DNA of 64,000 nucleotides from Buchnera aphidicola (Takecallis arundicolens) (lineage in GTDB: Bacteria; Pseudomonadota; Gammaproteobacteria; Enterobacterales; Enterobacteriaceae): contig NZ_OZ060369.1 in assembly GCF_964058945.1 (NCBI RefSeq), forward strand, positions 310,001 through 374,000, in the 5' to 3' direction. The notes below the pieces were generated by a model. It was not told where the DNA came from and did not search any database. It saw only the letters and a list, made by a program, of their open reading frames with translations. The translations under genes were made by a program, and so were the position numbers. Positions 1-9,573 of the stretch are shown piece after piece. Position 1 is the stretch's first letter, and each line of letters begins with the position of its first letter.

Positions 1-32
1 TAGAAAAATACATTTTTGCAGGGATTAGAAAC

Positions 33-233
33 ATGCTGATTTTAACTCGAAGAGTTGGAGAAACACTTATTATAGGTAATGAAATAACAATCACAGTATT
101 AGGAGTTAAAGGTAATCAAGTCAGAATTGGTATTAACGCCCCAAAAAAAATTTCTATACATCGTGAAGAAATTTATCAAAAAATACAATCTAAAACTCTT
201 TTTTATGATTTTAAATTATTTAAATTATATTAA
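33..233 (+). CDS. csrA: Carbon storage regulator CsrA
   Basis: CsrA is a small dimeric RNA-binding protein that binds GGA motifs in mRNA leaders and controls translation and stability of carbon-metabolism and motility transcripts. The 66-residue product matches E. coli CsrA (about 61 residues) nearly residue for residue from the start ([10 protein letters not shown]) to about residue 52, including the RNA-contacting segments near VRIGINAPK and IHREEI. The last 14 residues (starting SKTLFYDF) are unrelated to the usual Gln/Ser-rich tail and richer in aromatics. The start is supported by an AGGGA-type ribosome binding site at about 20-24. It lies just before tRNA-Ser and tRNA-Arg, as in E. coli. 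Confidence 0.95.
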   Translation: MLILTRRVGETLIIGNEITITVLGVKGNQVRIGINAPKKISIHREEIYQKIQSKTLFYDFKLFKLY

Positions 234-406
234 ATGTTATATGTATAAAGATTCATACTATAAATAATAAACAATATTAGATAACATATTGATTTTTTAT
301 TATAATTATCATATCATATATATAATACATTAGATATAAAAAATAAATTTGACTAAATTTATAAAAAAAAGTATTATGAAATATGAACAATAAAAAGAAT
401 CAAATT

Positions 407-493
407 GGTGAGGTGGCCGAGTGGCTGAAGGCGTTCCCCTGCTAAGGGAATATACATTGTATTGTATCGAGGGTTCGAATCCCTCTCTCACCG
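407..493 (+). tRNA. tRNA-Ser (GCU)
   Basis: An 87-nt class II tRNA. The anticodon stem TTCCC/GGGAA encloses loop CTGCTAA, giving anticodon GCU for AGC/AGU serine codons. A long variable arm follows, then the T arm GGGTTCGAATCCC. Acceptor ends GGTGAG/CTCACC pair, with discriminator G. CCA is not encoded. It is paired with tRNA-Arg just downstream, the order found after csrA in E. coli. Confidence 0.96.
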
Positions 494-508
494 AATACAA
501 AAAAAATC

Positions 509-582
509 GCATCCGTAGCTCAGTTGGATAGAGCACTCAGCTACGAACTGAGAGGTCGGAGGTTCAAATCCTTTCGGATGCA
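509..582 (+). tRNA. tRNA-Arg (ACG)
   Basis: A cloverleaf with acceptor GCATCCG/CGGATGC, D arm AGCTCAGTTGGATAGAGC, anticodon stem CTCAG/CTGAG with loop CTACGAA (anticodon ACG, read as ICG for CGU/CGC/CGA) and T arm GGAGGTTCAAATCC. The discriminator is A and CCA is not encoded. The wobble A34 would need the tRNA adenosine deaminase TadA, which is not in this window. Confidence 0.96.
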
Positions 583-679
583 GTAAATAAAAAGTACATT
601 TAATTTAAAATATTTCATAGAATTATTTATAATAAGTTGAAAAGTATACATTATAATTTATATTAATAATATTATACTA

Positions 680-1336
680 CTATTTTAAAATTTTAATTCC
701 AGATTTTGTACCAATCAATACTATATCAGGTGTATTTATTGAAAATAAACCAACAGTTACTACACCGGGAATAGAATTAATTAAATTCTCTATTTCAGAT
801 GGGTTACCTAAATTAAGATCATATACATCAATAATAATATTCCCATGATCAGTAACATAACCTTCACGATATTTTGGTTTCCCACCTAATTGTATTATTT
901 TTTTTAAAACATATGTATAAGCCATAGGAATAATTTCAATTGGTAAAGGAAAACGACCAAGCTGTTTAACTAATTTTGATTCATGAATAATACAAATAAA
1001 TTTTTCTGATGTTGCAGCTATAATCTTTTCATTTGTTAATGCACCGCCTCCACCTTTAATCATTTCTAAATTATCATTAATTTCATCAGCACTATCAACA
1101 TAAATAATTGGGTGAGAAACTGTACTTAACTCAAATACTTGTATTCCATATTTATGTAACATAAGAGTTGTATAATAGGAACTAGATACTGCACCAAAAA
1201 TTTTTTTTTTTGTTTTATACAATGCTTTAATAAAATATAAAATAGTTGAACCAGAACCAAATCCAATCATAGAATTATTAGGAACATAGTCCAATGCAGC
1301 TAAGGAAACCTGTTTTTTTAGCTTGTCACATTGCAT
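680..1336 (-). CDS. rpiA: Ribose-5-phosphate isomerase A
   Basis: RpiA interconverts ribose 5-phosphate and ribulose 5-phosphate in the non-oxidative pentose phosphate pathway. Family motifs are clear: the phosphate-binding GFGSGST segment near residue 25, GAVSSS near 50, the YVDSADEIND active-site segment with catalytic aspartate, MIKGGGGALTNEKI, and the C-terminal IPGVVTVGLF. The chosen ATG at 1336 gives 218 residues, matching E. coli (219). The reading frame is open upstream to 1414, but that extension (MLFQYSIF...) has no counterpart in the family, so it is not included. An 11-T run at 1201-1211 (poly-A on the coding strand) lies in frame. The gene lies between tRNA genes on both sides. 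Confidence 0.95.
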   Translation of the reverse strand: MQCDKLKKQVSLAALDYVPNNSMIGFGSGSTILYFIKALYKTKKKIFGAVSSSYYTTLMLHKYGIQVFELSTVSHPIIYVDSADEINDNLEMIKGGGGALTNEKIIAATSEKFICIIHESKLVKQLGRFPLPIEIIPMAYTYVLKKIIQLGGKPKYREGYVTDHGNIIIDVYDLNLGNPSEIENLINSIPGVVTVGLFSINTPDIVLIGTKSGIKILK

Positions 1337-1446
1337 ATAAGCTATCATAATTCTAAATAAAAAATAACTATCTTTAAAACAAAAAATACGAAATATACTG
1401 TATTGAAATAACATAACTAATCTTGCACTAGTATTGTTATAAAAAA

Positions 1447-1517
1447 CTGGGGTACCTGGATTCGAACCAGGGATGCCGGTATCAAAAACCGGTGCCTTAC
1501 CACTTGGCTATACCCCA
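1447..1517 (-). tRNA. tRNA-Gln (UUG)
   Basis: Read on the minus strand it starts TGGGGTATAGCCAAG. The anticodon stem CCGGT/ACCGG encloses loop TTTTGAT (anticodon UUG), and the T arm is CCTGGTTCGAATCCAGG. Acceptor TGGGGTA pairs with TACCCCA and the discriminator is G; no CCA is encoded. It heads a three-tRNA cluster (Met, Leu, Gln in transcription order) resembling the E. coli metT-leuW-gln cluster. Confidence 0.95.
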
Positions 1518-1526
1518 AAACTAAAA

Positions 1527-1612
1527 TACGGGAGGCGAGATTTGAACTCGCAAACCTAAATTAAGGTGCCAGATCCTAAATCTGGTGCGTCTACCTATTT
1601 CGCCACTCCCGT
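1527..1612 (-). tRNA. tRNA-Leu (UAG)
   Basis: A class II tRNA, 86 nt. The anticodon stem CCAGA/TCTGG surrounds loop TTTAGGA, giving UAG for CUN codons. The long variable arm is CACCTTAATTTAGGT and the T arm GCGAGTTCAAATCTCGC. Acceptor ACGGGAG/CTCCCGT has an A1-U72 pair where E. coli LeuW has G1-C72. Discriminator A73, the leucine identity base, is kept. CCA is not encoded. Confidence 0.95.
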
Positions 1613-1619
1613 ATAATAA

Positions 1620-1693
1620 TAGCTACGAAGGGAATCGAACCCCTGACCCCAGCGTTATGAGTGCTGTGCTCTAACCAACTGAGCTACGTAGCC
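1620..1693 (-). tRNA. Elongator tRNA-Met (CAU)
   Basis: Minus-strand cloverleaf GGCTACGTAGCTCAG... with anticodon loop CTCATAA (CAU), closely matching E. coli metT. The anticodon stem lacks the three consecutive G-C pairs of initiators, and the acceptor is fully paired except for a terminal G1-U72 wobble. Discriminator A; CCA not encoded. CAU could also denote lysidine-modified tRNA-Ile2, but the body matches elongator Met and its tRNA-Leu/Gln neighbours match the E. coli metT cluster. Confidence 0.9.
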
Positions 1694-1826
1694 TTATTTT
1701 GAATTATACTAATTCATATGATTTTGTCAACAAATTGTTAAATAATAAAAAACATAATATAATAAATAATATTATTAAAAAAATAATATTTTTATAGTAA
1801 CATTTTAATATTAAAGTAAGGTAAAA

Positions 1827-3464
1827 ATGCAAAACTTAAAAAACAAAAATACTAGTTTTATACATAAAATAATTGAAAACTTTTTTAAAAAAAATAAAAA
1901 AAAAACTTTACACACAAGATTCCCTCCAGATCCAAATGGTTATTTGCATATCGGACATGCAAAATCGTTATGTATAAATTTTGGTCTCGCACAACAATAT
2001 CATGGAAAATGTAATTTAAGGTTTGATGATACTAATCCTAATATTCAACATAATAAATATATTACAAAAATCAAAAAAGATATACTATGGTTAGGTTTTA
2101 AATGGAATAAAAAAACTAAATATTCTTCAACATATTTTAATAAAATATATAAATATGCTATAGAACTGATTAAAAAAAATTTAGCTTACGTAGATAAATT
2201 AAAAAAACATGAAATCCGTAGTTATCGAGGAACCTTGACTAAACCCGGTACAAATAGTCCATATAGAAATCAAACAATTGAAGAAAATTTATTATTATTT
2301 AAAAATATGATGTTAGGAAATTTTTCAGAAGGAACAGTATGTCTTCGAGCTAAAATTAATATGCAATCTCCCTGTATTATAATGCGAGATCCAATTTTAT
2401 ATAGAATTAAATTTGTTAAACATAATAAAACTAAAAAAAAATGGTGTATTTATCCTACATACGATTTTGCACATTGTATCTCTGATGCTATAGAAAATAT
2501 TACACATTCCTTATGTACACTTGAATTTCAAGATAACCAAAAATTATACAACTGGATATTAAAAAATATTACTATTATAAACCATCCTAAACAATATGAA
2601 TATTCAAGATTAAATTTAGAATATTGTACACTTTCAAAAAGAAAAATAAAAATATTAATTACAAATAATATTATTAAAAAATGGGATGATCCCAGATTAC
2701 CAACAATTGCAGGTCTACGAAAAAGAGGATATACAGCCTCATCAATACGAAATTTTTGTCATAAATTAGGTATTACTAAACAAAATAATTTAATCCAAAT
2801 GTCGTCATTAGAATCATGTATTAGAAAAGAATTGAATATCACTACTTACCGAACCATGTCAATCTTAGAACCGATAAAAATTGTTATATGTAACATGTAT
2901 CATAAATTTCAAGAAAAAATAAATGTTTTAAATCATCCAAAAAATTCTCAATTGGGAACACAAAATATTATATTTTCAAATATATTATATATTGAAAAAA
3001 CAGACTTTCAAGAAAAACCTAAAAAAAAATACTATAGATTAACTTTAGGAAAAACAATAAAATTAAAATATTCTTATATATTGACAGCACACTCCATTAA
3101 AAAAAACCATAATAACAAAATTACTAAAATATTTTGTACATTTCATAAAGTACAAAACAATAAAAAATATTCTATAATTCATTGGATATCAATACAAGAT
3201 ACAATACCAGCTGAATTTCGCATTTATAATTATCTATTTACAACTAAAACACCAAGTACAAAAAAAAACTTATTATCTCATATTAACCCTGAATCTAAAA
3301 TAAAAAAATTTGGTTTTATTAACAAAAACATAATAAAAAATTTAGAAATATATAGATATCAATTCGAGAGAATTGGATATTTTATTACAGATAAAAAAAC
3401 GTATAATAAAAAAAAAATAATATTTCATCAAATAGTTACATTAAAAGAAAATTGGAATAAATAA
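1827..3464 (+). CDS. glnS: Glutaminyl-tRNA synthetase
   Basis: Class I synthetase that charges tRNA-Gln with glutamine in the cytoplasm. The 545-residue product is close to E. coli GlnS (about 554). The ATP-binding HIGH motif is at residues 41-44 inside PPDPNGYLHIGHAKS. The second signature is TLSKRK at 268-273, where E. coli has VMSKRK; the Ser and Lys are kept. The C-terminal anticodon-binding beta-barrels are present but very lysine/asparagine rich. An AAGG ribosome binding site precedes the ATG. Its cognate tRNA-Gln(UUG) is encoded about 300 bp upstream on the other strand. Confidence 0.97.
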   Translation: MQNLKNKNTSFIHKIIENFFKKNKKKTLHTRFPPDPNGYLHIGHAKSLCINFGLAQQYHGKCNLRFDDTNPNIQHNKYITKIKKDILWLGFKWNKKTKYSSTYFNKIYKYAIELIKKNLAYVDKLKKHEIRSYRGTLTKPGTNSPYRNQTIEENLLLFKNMMLGNFSEGTVCLRAKINMQSPCIIMRDPILYRIKFVKHNKTKKKWCIYPTYDFAHCISDAIENITHSLCTLEFQDNQKLYNWILKNITIINHPKQYEYSRLNLEYCTLSKRKIKILITNNIIKKWDDPRLPTIAGLRKRGYTASSIRNFCHKLGITKQNNLIQMSSLESCIRKELNITTYRTMSILEPIKIVICNMYHKFQEKINVLNHPKNSQLGTQNIIFSNILYIEKTDFQEKPKKKYYRLTLGKTIKLKYSYILTAHSIKKNHNNKITKIFCTFHKVQNNKKYSIIHWISIQDTIPAEFRIYNYLFTTKTPSTKKNLLSHINPESKIKKFGFINKNIIKNLEIYRYQFERIGYFITDKKTYNKKKIIFHQIVTLKENWNK

Positions 3465-3546
3465 AATAATATAGTTTTAAATATAATATAGCTATTATGT
3501 TAATATTTATAAAAATAAAATTATTTTCTTAAAATTTGGAAGAAAT

Positions 3547-4854
3547 ATGTCTAAAATAAAAAAAATTTTTTCTAGAGAAATTATTGACTCTAGAGGAAAC
3601 CCAACCATTGAAACAGAAGTGCATTTAACAGACAATTCTATTGGTATATTTTCATGTCCTTCTGGAGCTTCTACTGGTTCCGATGAAGCACTAGAATTAC
3701 GAGATCATGACATGACAAGATTTTTAGGAAAAGGCGTTTCCAAAGCTGTAAATATAGTAAATACATTAATATTTAATGTTTTACAAGGTAAAAATGCATA
3801 TGATCAAAAAAATATTGATCAAATCATGTTACAATTAGATGGTACAAAAAATAAAAAAAACATAGGAGCTAATTCTATTTTATCTGTTTCTATGGCTACA
3901 GCAAAAGCAGCAGCACAATCTAAAAATATACCTTTTTATCAATATATATCAGAATTAAATAATACTCCTAATTGTTTTTCTATGCCACTACCTATGATAA
4001 ACATCTTAAACGGAGGTAGTCATTCTAACAATAATCTTGATATACAAGAATTTATGATACAACCTGTTACAGCAACTTCTATTAAAGAAGCAGTTAGAAT
4101 GGGTTGTGAAATTTTTCATAGCTTAGGACAAATAATTAAAAAAAATAATATGAATACATCTGTTGGTGATGAAGGAGGATATGCACCTAATTTAAAAAAT
4201 AACGAATCTGCTATTCATTTAATTCAAGAAGCAGTACAAAACGCAAAATATATATTTGGAAAAGACGTAACATTAGCTATAGATTGTGCTGCTTCTGAAT
4301 TATATAATCCTAATACTAAAAAATATCATTTAAAAGCTGAAAATAAAGAATTTACTTCAAAAGAATTTAGTCATTTTCTTAAAGAATTAACATTAAAATA
4401 CCCAATTACATCTATTGAAGATGGCCAAAGTGAATTAGACTGGACAGGTTTTGCATATCAAACAGATTTATTAGGAAAAAAAATTCAAATTGTCGGTGAT
4501 GACTTATTTGTTACAAATACCACAAAATTAAAAAAAGGCATTACAAAAAACATAGCAAATGCTATTCTAATTAAATTAAATCAAATTGGTACGTTATCAG
4601 AAACGTTAGATACTATTAAAATGGCTAAAAAATACAATTATGCTACAATCATATCGCATCGATCTGGAGAAACTGAAGATTGTACTATTGCTGATTTAGC
4701 CGTAGGTACACAATCAGGACAAATTAAAACCGGATCTATGAGTCGCTCTGAACGTTTATCAAAATATAATCAATTAATACGAATTGAAGAAAAATTAGGT
4801 AATACAATCTCACCATTTTATGGAATTCAAGAGTTAAAACGGTATAAAAAATAA
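3547..4854 (+). CDS. eno: Enolase
   Basis: Enolase converts 2-phosphoglycerate to phosphoenolpyruvate in glycolysis and is also a scaffold component of the E. coli RNA degradosome. The 435-residue protein matches E. coli Eno (432) throughout. Visible signatures are DSRGNPT near residue 15, the [15 protein letters not shown] segment, GDEGGYAPN near 208 carrying the catalytic glutamate, metal ligands in SIEDG and GDDLFVTN, and SHRSGETED near 370. A GGAAG ribosome binding site precedes the ATG. With pgk and fbaA further along, it gives much of lower glycolysis in this window. Confidence 0.98.
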   Translation: MSKIKKIFSREIIDSRGNPTIETEVHLTDNSIGIFSCPSGASTGSDEALELRDHDMTRFLGKGVSKAVNIVNTLIFNVLQGKNAYDQKNIDQIMLQLDGTKNKKNIGANSILSVSMATAKAAAQSKNIPFYQYISELNNTPNCFSMPLPMINILNGGSHSNNNLDIQEFMIQPVTATSIKEAVRMGCEIFHSLGQIIKKNNMNTSVGDEGGYAPNLKNNESAIHLIQEAVQNAKYIFGKDVTLAIDCAASELYNPNTKKYHLKAENKEFTSKEFSHFLKELTLKYPITSIEDGQSELDWTGFAYQTDLLGKKIQIVGDDLFVTNTTKLKKGITKNIANAILIKLNQIGTLSETLDTIKMAKKYNYATIISHRSGETEDCTIADLAVGTQSGQIKTGSMSRSERLSKYNQLIRIEEKLGNTISPFYGIQELKRYKK

Positions 4855-4894
4855 TTATATTTATGTCAATAAAAAATTTTTATATTAAATAATT

Positions 4895-5779
4895 ATGTAT
4901 AAAAAAAAAATTGTTATTTTAATAGATGGGCATTCTTATCTATATAGGATATATTATTCAAAAATTAAAAAAATACATGCACATTTAATTTGTACACAAG
5001 TTATATATAGTTTTTTATATACATTAAAAAATATACTAAAATACTACAAACCAGAAAAATTAATTATTATATTTGATAGTAAAAAAAAAAATTTTAGAAA
5101 TAAATTATTTCAGCAATATAAAAATAATCGACCAAATATGCCTAATTTATTAAAATTAATTTTATTTAAAATACAAAATATACTAATAAATATAGGCATA
5201 CCAATATTAATTATACCTACAGTTGAAGCAGACGATGTAATAGGAACGTTATCGAAAATATCAGAAAAAAAAGGAAAATTTGTATTAATTATTACATGTG
5301 ATAAAGATTTATCGCAATTAATTAATAATAATATTTATGTATTAAATCATATTAATAATTCTATTTTAAATGTCGAAACAATAAAAAAAAAATATGGTAT
5401 TGTTCCAAAATTAATTATTGATTTCTTATCCTTAACTGGAGATACAGTAGATAATATTCCAGGAGTTGTGGGAATTGGAAAAAAAACAGCTTCCATTTTA
5501 ATAAAAAATATTGGAAATATTAAAAAAATATATAATAATTTAAATAAAATTAATACATTAATTATAAAAGGGAAAAAAAATATTATTTATAAACTACAAA
5601 ATGGAAAAAAGATGGCTTTTTTATCATATCAACTTGCAAAAATTAAAATTGATGTGAATTTAAATAAAACATATGAATCATTAAATTTTTGTTCATTATA
5701 TAGTCCTTGTACATTTAATAATTTGTATTATATTAAAATCATATATGATATTAAAAATACAATCATCAATATCATTTAA
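4895..5779 (+). CDS. polA: PolA reduced to its 5'-3' exonuclease domain
   Basis: The 294-residue product aligns with only the first third of E. coli DNA polymerase I (928 residues), the 5'-3' exonuclease / flap nuclease domain that removes RNA primers. Metal-site motifs are visible: LIDGHSYLYR near the N-terminus, VEADDVIGTL and ITCDKDLSQL in the middle, and LTGDTVDNIPGVVGIGKKTA with the helix-hairpin-helix. No 3'-5' exonuclease or polymerase domain follows; engB is encoded convergently next to it, as yihA neighbours polA in E. coli. Truncated PolA of this kind is known in Buchnera. Gap filling would have to rely on DNA polymerase III. Confidence 0.9.
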   Translation: MYKKKIVILIDGHSYLYRIYYSKIKKIHAHLICTQVIYSFLYTLKNILKYYKPEKLIIIFDSKKKNFRNKLFQQYKNNRPNMPNLLKLILFKIQNILINIGIPILIIPTVEADDVIGTLSKISEKKGKFVLIITCDKDLSQLINNNIYVLNHINNSILNVETIKKKYGIVPKLIIDFLSLTGDTVDNIPGVVGIGKKTASILIKNIGNIKKIYNNLNKINTLIIKGKKNIIYKLQNGKKMAFLSYQLAKIKIDVNLNKTYESLNFCSLYSPCTFNNLYYIKIIYDIKNTIINII

Positions 5780-5828
5780 TATAAATTAATTCTATAAAAA
5801 TTATTATATTTTTTATAAAAATAAATAT

Positions 5829-6452
5829 TTATAAATATATATATTCATTGAACCATTGATTGATGATATCTAATACACGTATTACTCCTATAGATTGCAA
5901 AGATGAAAATAAAATAATATTAATATTTTTACAAATAAAATTATTTTTTTTTTGTAAAATATCAATTTGTTTTTTTTGATATGAAAAACTCACTTTATCA
6001 CATTTTGTTAATAAAATAACAACATTAATATATTTTTTTTGAGCATAATTTAATAATTTAATATCTTCCGTTCTTAACAACCTCCTAATATCAATTAACA
6101 GTAAAATTCCTTTTAAACATACTCTATTCTTAATATAATTAAAAATTAAATTATAATTCTTTTTTTTATTATTATATACTGTAGAATATCCATAACCAGG
6201 CAAATCTACTAAACGTAAATTAGAGTTTACCTCAAAAAAATTAATCATATTTGTTCGACCTGGATACCTACTAAATCGAGATAATTTTTTATTATTAGTT
6301 AAACAATTTACTAAAGTTGACTTTCCAGAATTCGAATAACCAGTTAATGCAATTTCAATACCTTCTGTTTTTACACCAATACATTTTGCATTAATAGAAC
6401 TTGTTAAAAAACTCGCACTATTATAATTAATATTCATAAATACAATACTCAT
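5829..6452 (-). CDS. engB: Ribosome biogenesis GTP-binding protein EngB (YihA/YsxC)
   Basis: A TrmE-Era-EngA-EngB family GTPase involved in 50S subunit assembly; 207 residues against about 210 in E. coli. GTPase motifs run in order: P-loop GYSNSGKST near residue 39, RTNMINFF switch I, DLPGYGYS (G3), TKCDK (G4), and a G5-like FSSLQSIG. An alternative start at Met6 (ATG at 6437) aligns better with the E. coli N-terminus; neither start has a convincing ribosome binding site. It is convergent with polA, as in E. coli. Confidence 0.95.
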   Translation of the reverse strand: MSIVFMNINYNSASFLTSSINAKCIGVKTEGIEIALTGYSNSGKSTLVNCLTNNKKLSRFSRYPGRTNMINFFEVNSNLRLVDLPGYGYSTVYNNKKKNYNLIFNYIKNRVCLKGILLLIDIRRLLRTEDIKLLNYAQKKYINVVILLTKCDKVSFSYQKKQIDILQKKNNFICKNINIILFSSLQSIGVIRVLDIINQWFNEYIYL

Positions 6453-6594
6453 GATGAAAAATTTAAAAAAACTAATTTAAAAATATCAGAATTTATAAAT
6501 ATTCATGTATTTTTTATTAATCAAAAAAAATTATATATTATATAAAAAATATATCATAAATACTATAATATAACTAATTAAAACAAGGTATAAA

Positions 6595-8424
6595 ATGATT
6601 AAAAAACTTCGAAACATCGCAATAATTGCACATATTGATCACGGAAAAACAACTTTACTAGATAAATTATTAGAACAATCAGGATCATTAAAAAATTACA
6701 AAGAGCAATATAGCAGAATTATGGATTCAAATGTATTAGAAAAAGAACGTGGTATAACAATATTTTCTAAAAATACAGCAATCCAATGGAAAAATTACCG
6801 AATTAACATTATTGACACTCCAGGACATTCAGATTTTGGAGGCGAAGTAGAACGTGTACTATCTATGGTAGATTCTGTTTTATTAATTGTTGATGCTGTT
6901 GATGGTCCAATGCCACAGACACGTTTTGTCACAAAAAAAGCATTTGAATATAATATCAATCCAATAATTGTAATTAACAAAATTGACAGGGAAAATGCTC
7001 GAACTGAATGGGTAATAGAAAAAATTTTTGACTTATTCGTCAACCTAAATGCAACAGATAAACAGTTAGATTTTCCAATTATTTATACTTCAGCAATATT
7101 AGGAAAATCAGGAAAAAAATTAAATAATATCCAAAATAATATGTCTGAATTATTTAAAGCAATTATTAAATATACTCCTATACCAAAAGTTGAATTAGAA
7201 GGAAGTTTACAAATTCAAATTTCCCAATTAAATTATGATAATTATTTAGGTATTATAGGTATTGGTAGAATACAAAGAGGAGAAATTATAATTAACCAAA
7301 AAGTCGCAATTATTGATCGCAATGGAAATATTAGATATGGTAAAATTGGTAAAATTTTAAAATACTTAGGTTTACAACAAATTGAAATAAAAAATGCGAC
7401 AGCTGGAGAAATTATTGCAATTACCGGATTACACGAATTAAAAATTTCTGATACTATTTGCGATATTAAAAATATCCAACCATTACCTCCAGTAAATATA
7501 GAACCACCAACAGTAAATATATTATTTTCAGTAAATACATCTCCATTTTGTGGAAAAGAAGGTAAATATCTCACATCAAATCAAATTGGTAATCGTCTGA
7601 AAAAAGAAAAAATGCATGATGTTGCATTATGTGTACAAGATACTTTACATCCTAATACTTTTTCTGTATCTGGAAGAGGAGAATTACACTTATCAATATT
7701 AATCGAAAATATGAGAAGAGAAGGATTTGAATTCGAGTTATCACGTCCAAAAGTTATTTTTAAAACAAAAAATAACATACAAATGGAACCATTTGAAAAT
7801 GTAATAATAGATATTGAAGAACGTCACCAAGGTATAATCATGGAAACTATGGGCCAAAAAAAAGCAAAAATGATTGATCTAACATCTAGTGCTGATGGTA
7901 GATTACAATTAGAATATATTACATCTAGTCGTTCATTAATTGGATTTCGTAATCAATTTATGAACATGACATCAGGAACAGGAATATTTTATTCATCATT
8001 TCTCAATTATGATACAATTCAATCAGGACATATACATCAAAGAAAAAATGGTGTTTTAATTTCTAATGCTACAGGGTTAAGTACGGGATTTGCATTATTC
8101 AATTTACAAGATAGAGGACAATTATTTATTGGACATGCTATCAGGGTTTATACAGGACAAATTATCGGAATACATAACCGTTCCAATGATTTAACAGTAA
8201 ACTGTTTAACAGGTAAAAAGTTAACCAATATGAGAGCATCAGGTACTGATGAAGCTATTACCTTAACTCCAATTACCAAAATAACATTAGAAAAAGCATT
8301 AGGATTTATTAATGATGATGAATTAATTGAAGTAACACCAATATCTATACGTATACGAAAAAAATATCTTAATGAAAATGATAGAAAAGTAGCACACCGT
8401 AAATCGAATAAAAAATCTATTTAA
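6595..8424 (+). CDS. typA: Ribosome-associated GTPase TypA/BipA
   Basis: Translational GTPase of the EF-G/LepA superfamily that binds the 70S ribosome and aids 50S assembly under stress. The product has 609 residues (E. coli about 607). G1 [12 protein letters not shown] is near residue 12, ERGITI is the switch I region, [11 protein letters not shown] is G3, and NKIDREN is G4. The C-terminal unique domain ends in KSNKKSI. An ACAAGGT ribosome binding site precedes the ATG. The stop codon directly abuts the stop of the convergent ygfZ with no bases between. Confidence 0.97.
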   Translation: MIKKLRNIAIIAHIDHGKTTLLDKLLEQSGSLKNYKEQYSRIMDSNVLEKERGITIFSKNTAIQWKNYRINIIDTPGHSDFGGEVERVLSMVDSVLLIVDAVDGPMPQTRFVTKKAFEYNINPIIVINKIDRENARTEWVIEKIFDLFVNLNATDKQLDFPIIYTSAILGKSGKKLNNIQNNMSELFKAIIKYTPIPKVELEGSLQIQISQLNYDNYLGIIGIGRIQRGEIIINQKVAIIDRNGNIRYGKIGKILKYLGLQQIEIKNATAGEIIAITGLHELKISDTICDIKNIQPLPPVNIEPPTVNILFSVNTSPFCGKEGKYLTSNQIGNRLKKEKMHDVALCVQDTLHPNTFSVSGRGELHLSILIENMRREGFEFELSRPKVIFKTKNNIQMEPFENVIIDIEERHQGIIMETMGQKKAKMIDLTSSADGRLQLEYITSSRSLIGFRNQFMNMTSGTGIFYSSFLNYDTIQSGHIHQRKNGVLISNATGLSTGFALFNLQDRGQLFIGHAIRVYTGQIIGIHNRSNDLTVNCLTGKKLTNMRASGTDEAITLTPITKITLEKALGFINDDELIEVTPISIRIRKKYLNENDRKVAHRKSNKKSI

Positions 8425-9384
8425 TTAATTAATATTATTTTCAAAAATAGACAATGAACTAGTTTGATCTAACATCAGACGAAATAAATTATTATGAATA
8501 TTTTTTTTATTAAGCACACATTGTACTAAAAATATATTTTTTACTATATTTAAAAAAAATACAGTATAACCAACTTTTCTCCAAGAACCATTACAATATG
8601 TTTCAATATTCGAATAAATACCTATTGGAATATTGACATAACCAATTAAACAATATAATCTTTTATTATTTAAATTATTAAAATATATTTTTGAAATCAT
8701 TTCTTGACCACAATAACAACCTTTATAAAAATCAATACCTTGTAAAACATCTAAACTTAATTCTTGAGGAAAAAATTTTTGAAATACAGGTTGTTCAATA
8801 ATTGGTATACCAAATTTCATATCACAAAATAACCAATATTTTTTTATATTGGGTATATTATTTTCAACTAATATTTTATTGAAATGACATATTTTTTTTT
8901 TTTTTATAATTAGTAAAAACCGAATAACAGGTTTACAAAAATATAATATTATACAATCTTTAAAAAATACAACCGTATTCAAATCATTAGGTACATATGG
9001 AAAATAAGATAATAAAATTGATTTCGACTGTTGACCAACTAAACCTAAAAATATATAATTATGTAATTCTTTAATATGTACTTGTGAAAATACTGTATAT
9101 TTCCTAAACTCCTGCATTTGTATATTACAAATGCTACTTCTTTGAATATAGAAATAATCTTTCTTATTATGAAATAAACGTAATATACTGTTAATTCTAC
9201 CTTGATGATTACAATTTCCACATAAAATATGTGTTCCAAATTGTAATTTTAATATATTAGCAGTAACATGATTTTGTAAATATTTTTTATTATCTAAACC
9301 AGATACTTGAATTATAGACCACCCTGTTAATAATTCAAAAGAATTAATATTGTTATTAAATTTGCTTAAGTATGATGAGATCAT
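8425..9384 (-). CDS. ygfZ: Folate-binding Fe-S cluster maintenance protein YgfZ
   Basis: YgfZ/IBA57 family protein (319 residues, E. coli 326) that uses tetrahydrofolate to help assemble or repair [4Fe-4S] proteins such as MiaB. The signature K-G-C-Y-x-G-Q-E is present as KGCYCGQEM near residue 220 with its key cysteine. A 14-T run at 8892-8905 (14 A on the coding strand) lies within the frame without breaking it. Upstream sequence to 9573 is non-coding A/T. MiaB, a radical-SAM Fe-S client, is encoded about 4 kb downstream. Confidence 0.92.
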   Translation of the reverse strand: MISSYLSKFNNNINSFELLTGWSIIQVSGLDNKKYLQNHVTANILKLQFGTHILCGNCNHQGRINSILRLFHNKKDYFYIQRSSICNIQMQEFRKYTVFSQVHIKELHNYIFLGLVGQQSKSILLSYFPYVPNDLNTVVFFKDCIILYFCKPVIRFLLIIKKKKICHFNKILVENNIPNIKKYWLFCDMKFGIPIIEQPVFQKFFPQELSLDVLQGIDFYKGCYCGQEMISKIYFNNLNNKRLYCLIGYVNIPIGIYSNIETYCNGSWRKVGYTVFFLNIVKNIFLVQCVLNKKNIHNNLFRLMLDQTSSLSIFENNIN

Positions 9385-9573
9385 AATAAATAACTTCGAA
9401 TATTTTTATTAATATTAAATTTCATATTATAATCTTTATTATATCAAATAAATTAATTTAATATTTTTTAATATAAAAAAAATACACATTATTTCAAATT
9501 TTAATCCCTATTATATAAATATAATATAATTGAAAATAAAAAATTTCAATAAAAGTATAGGATTAAAAAATTT

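Noticed and set aside
330..536. A 68-codon minus-strand frame
   Set aside because: It runs across tRNA-Ser and into tRNA-Arg; an artefact of RNA gene sequence.
680..1414. Extended rpiA start at 1414
   Set aside because: The extra 26 residues have no counterpart in RpiA; ATG at 1336 gives the family length.
6795..7778. Three antisense frames within typA
   Set aside because: Shadows of a strongly conserved coding sequence; no ribosome binding sites or similarity.
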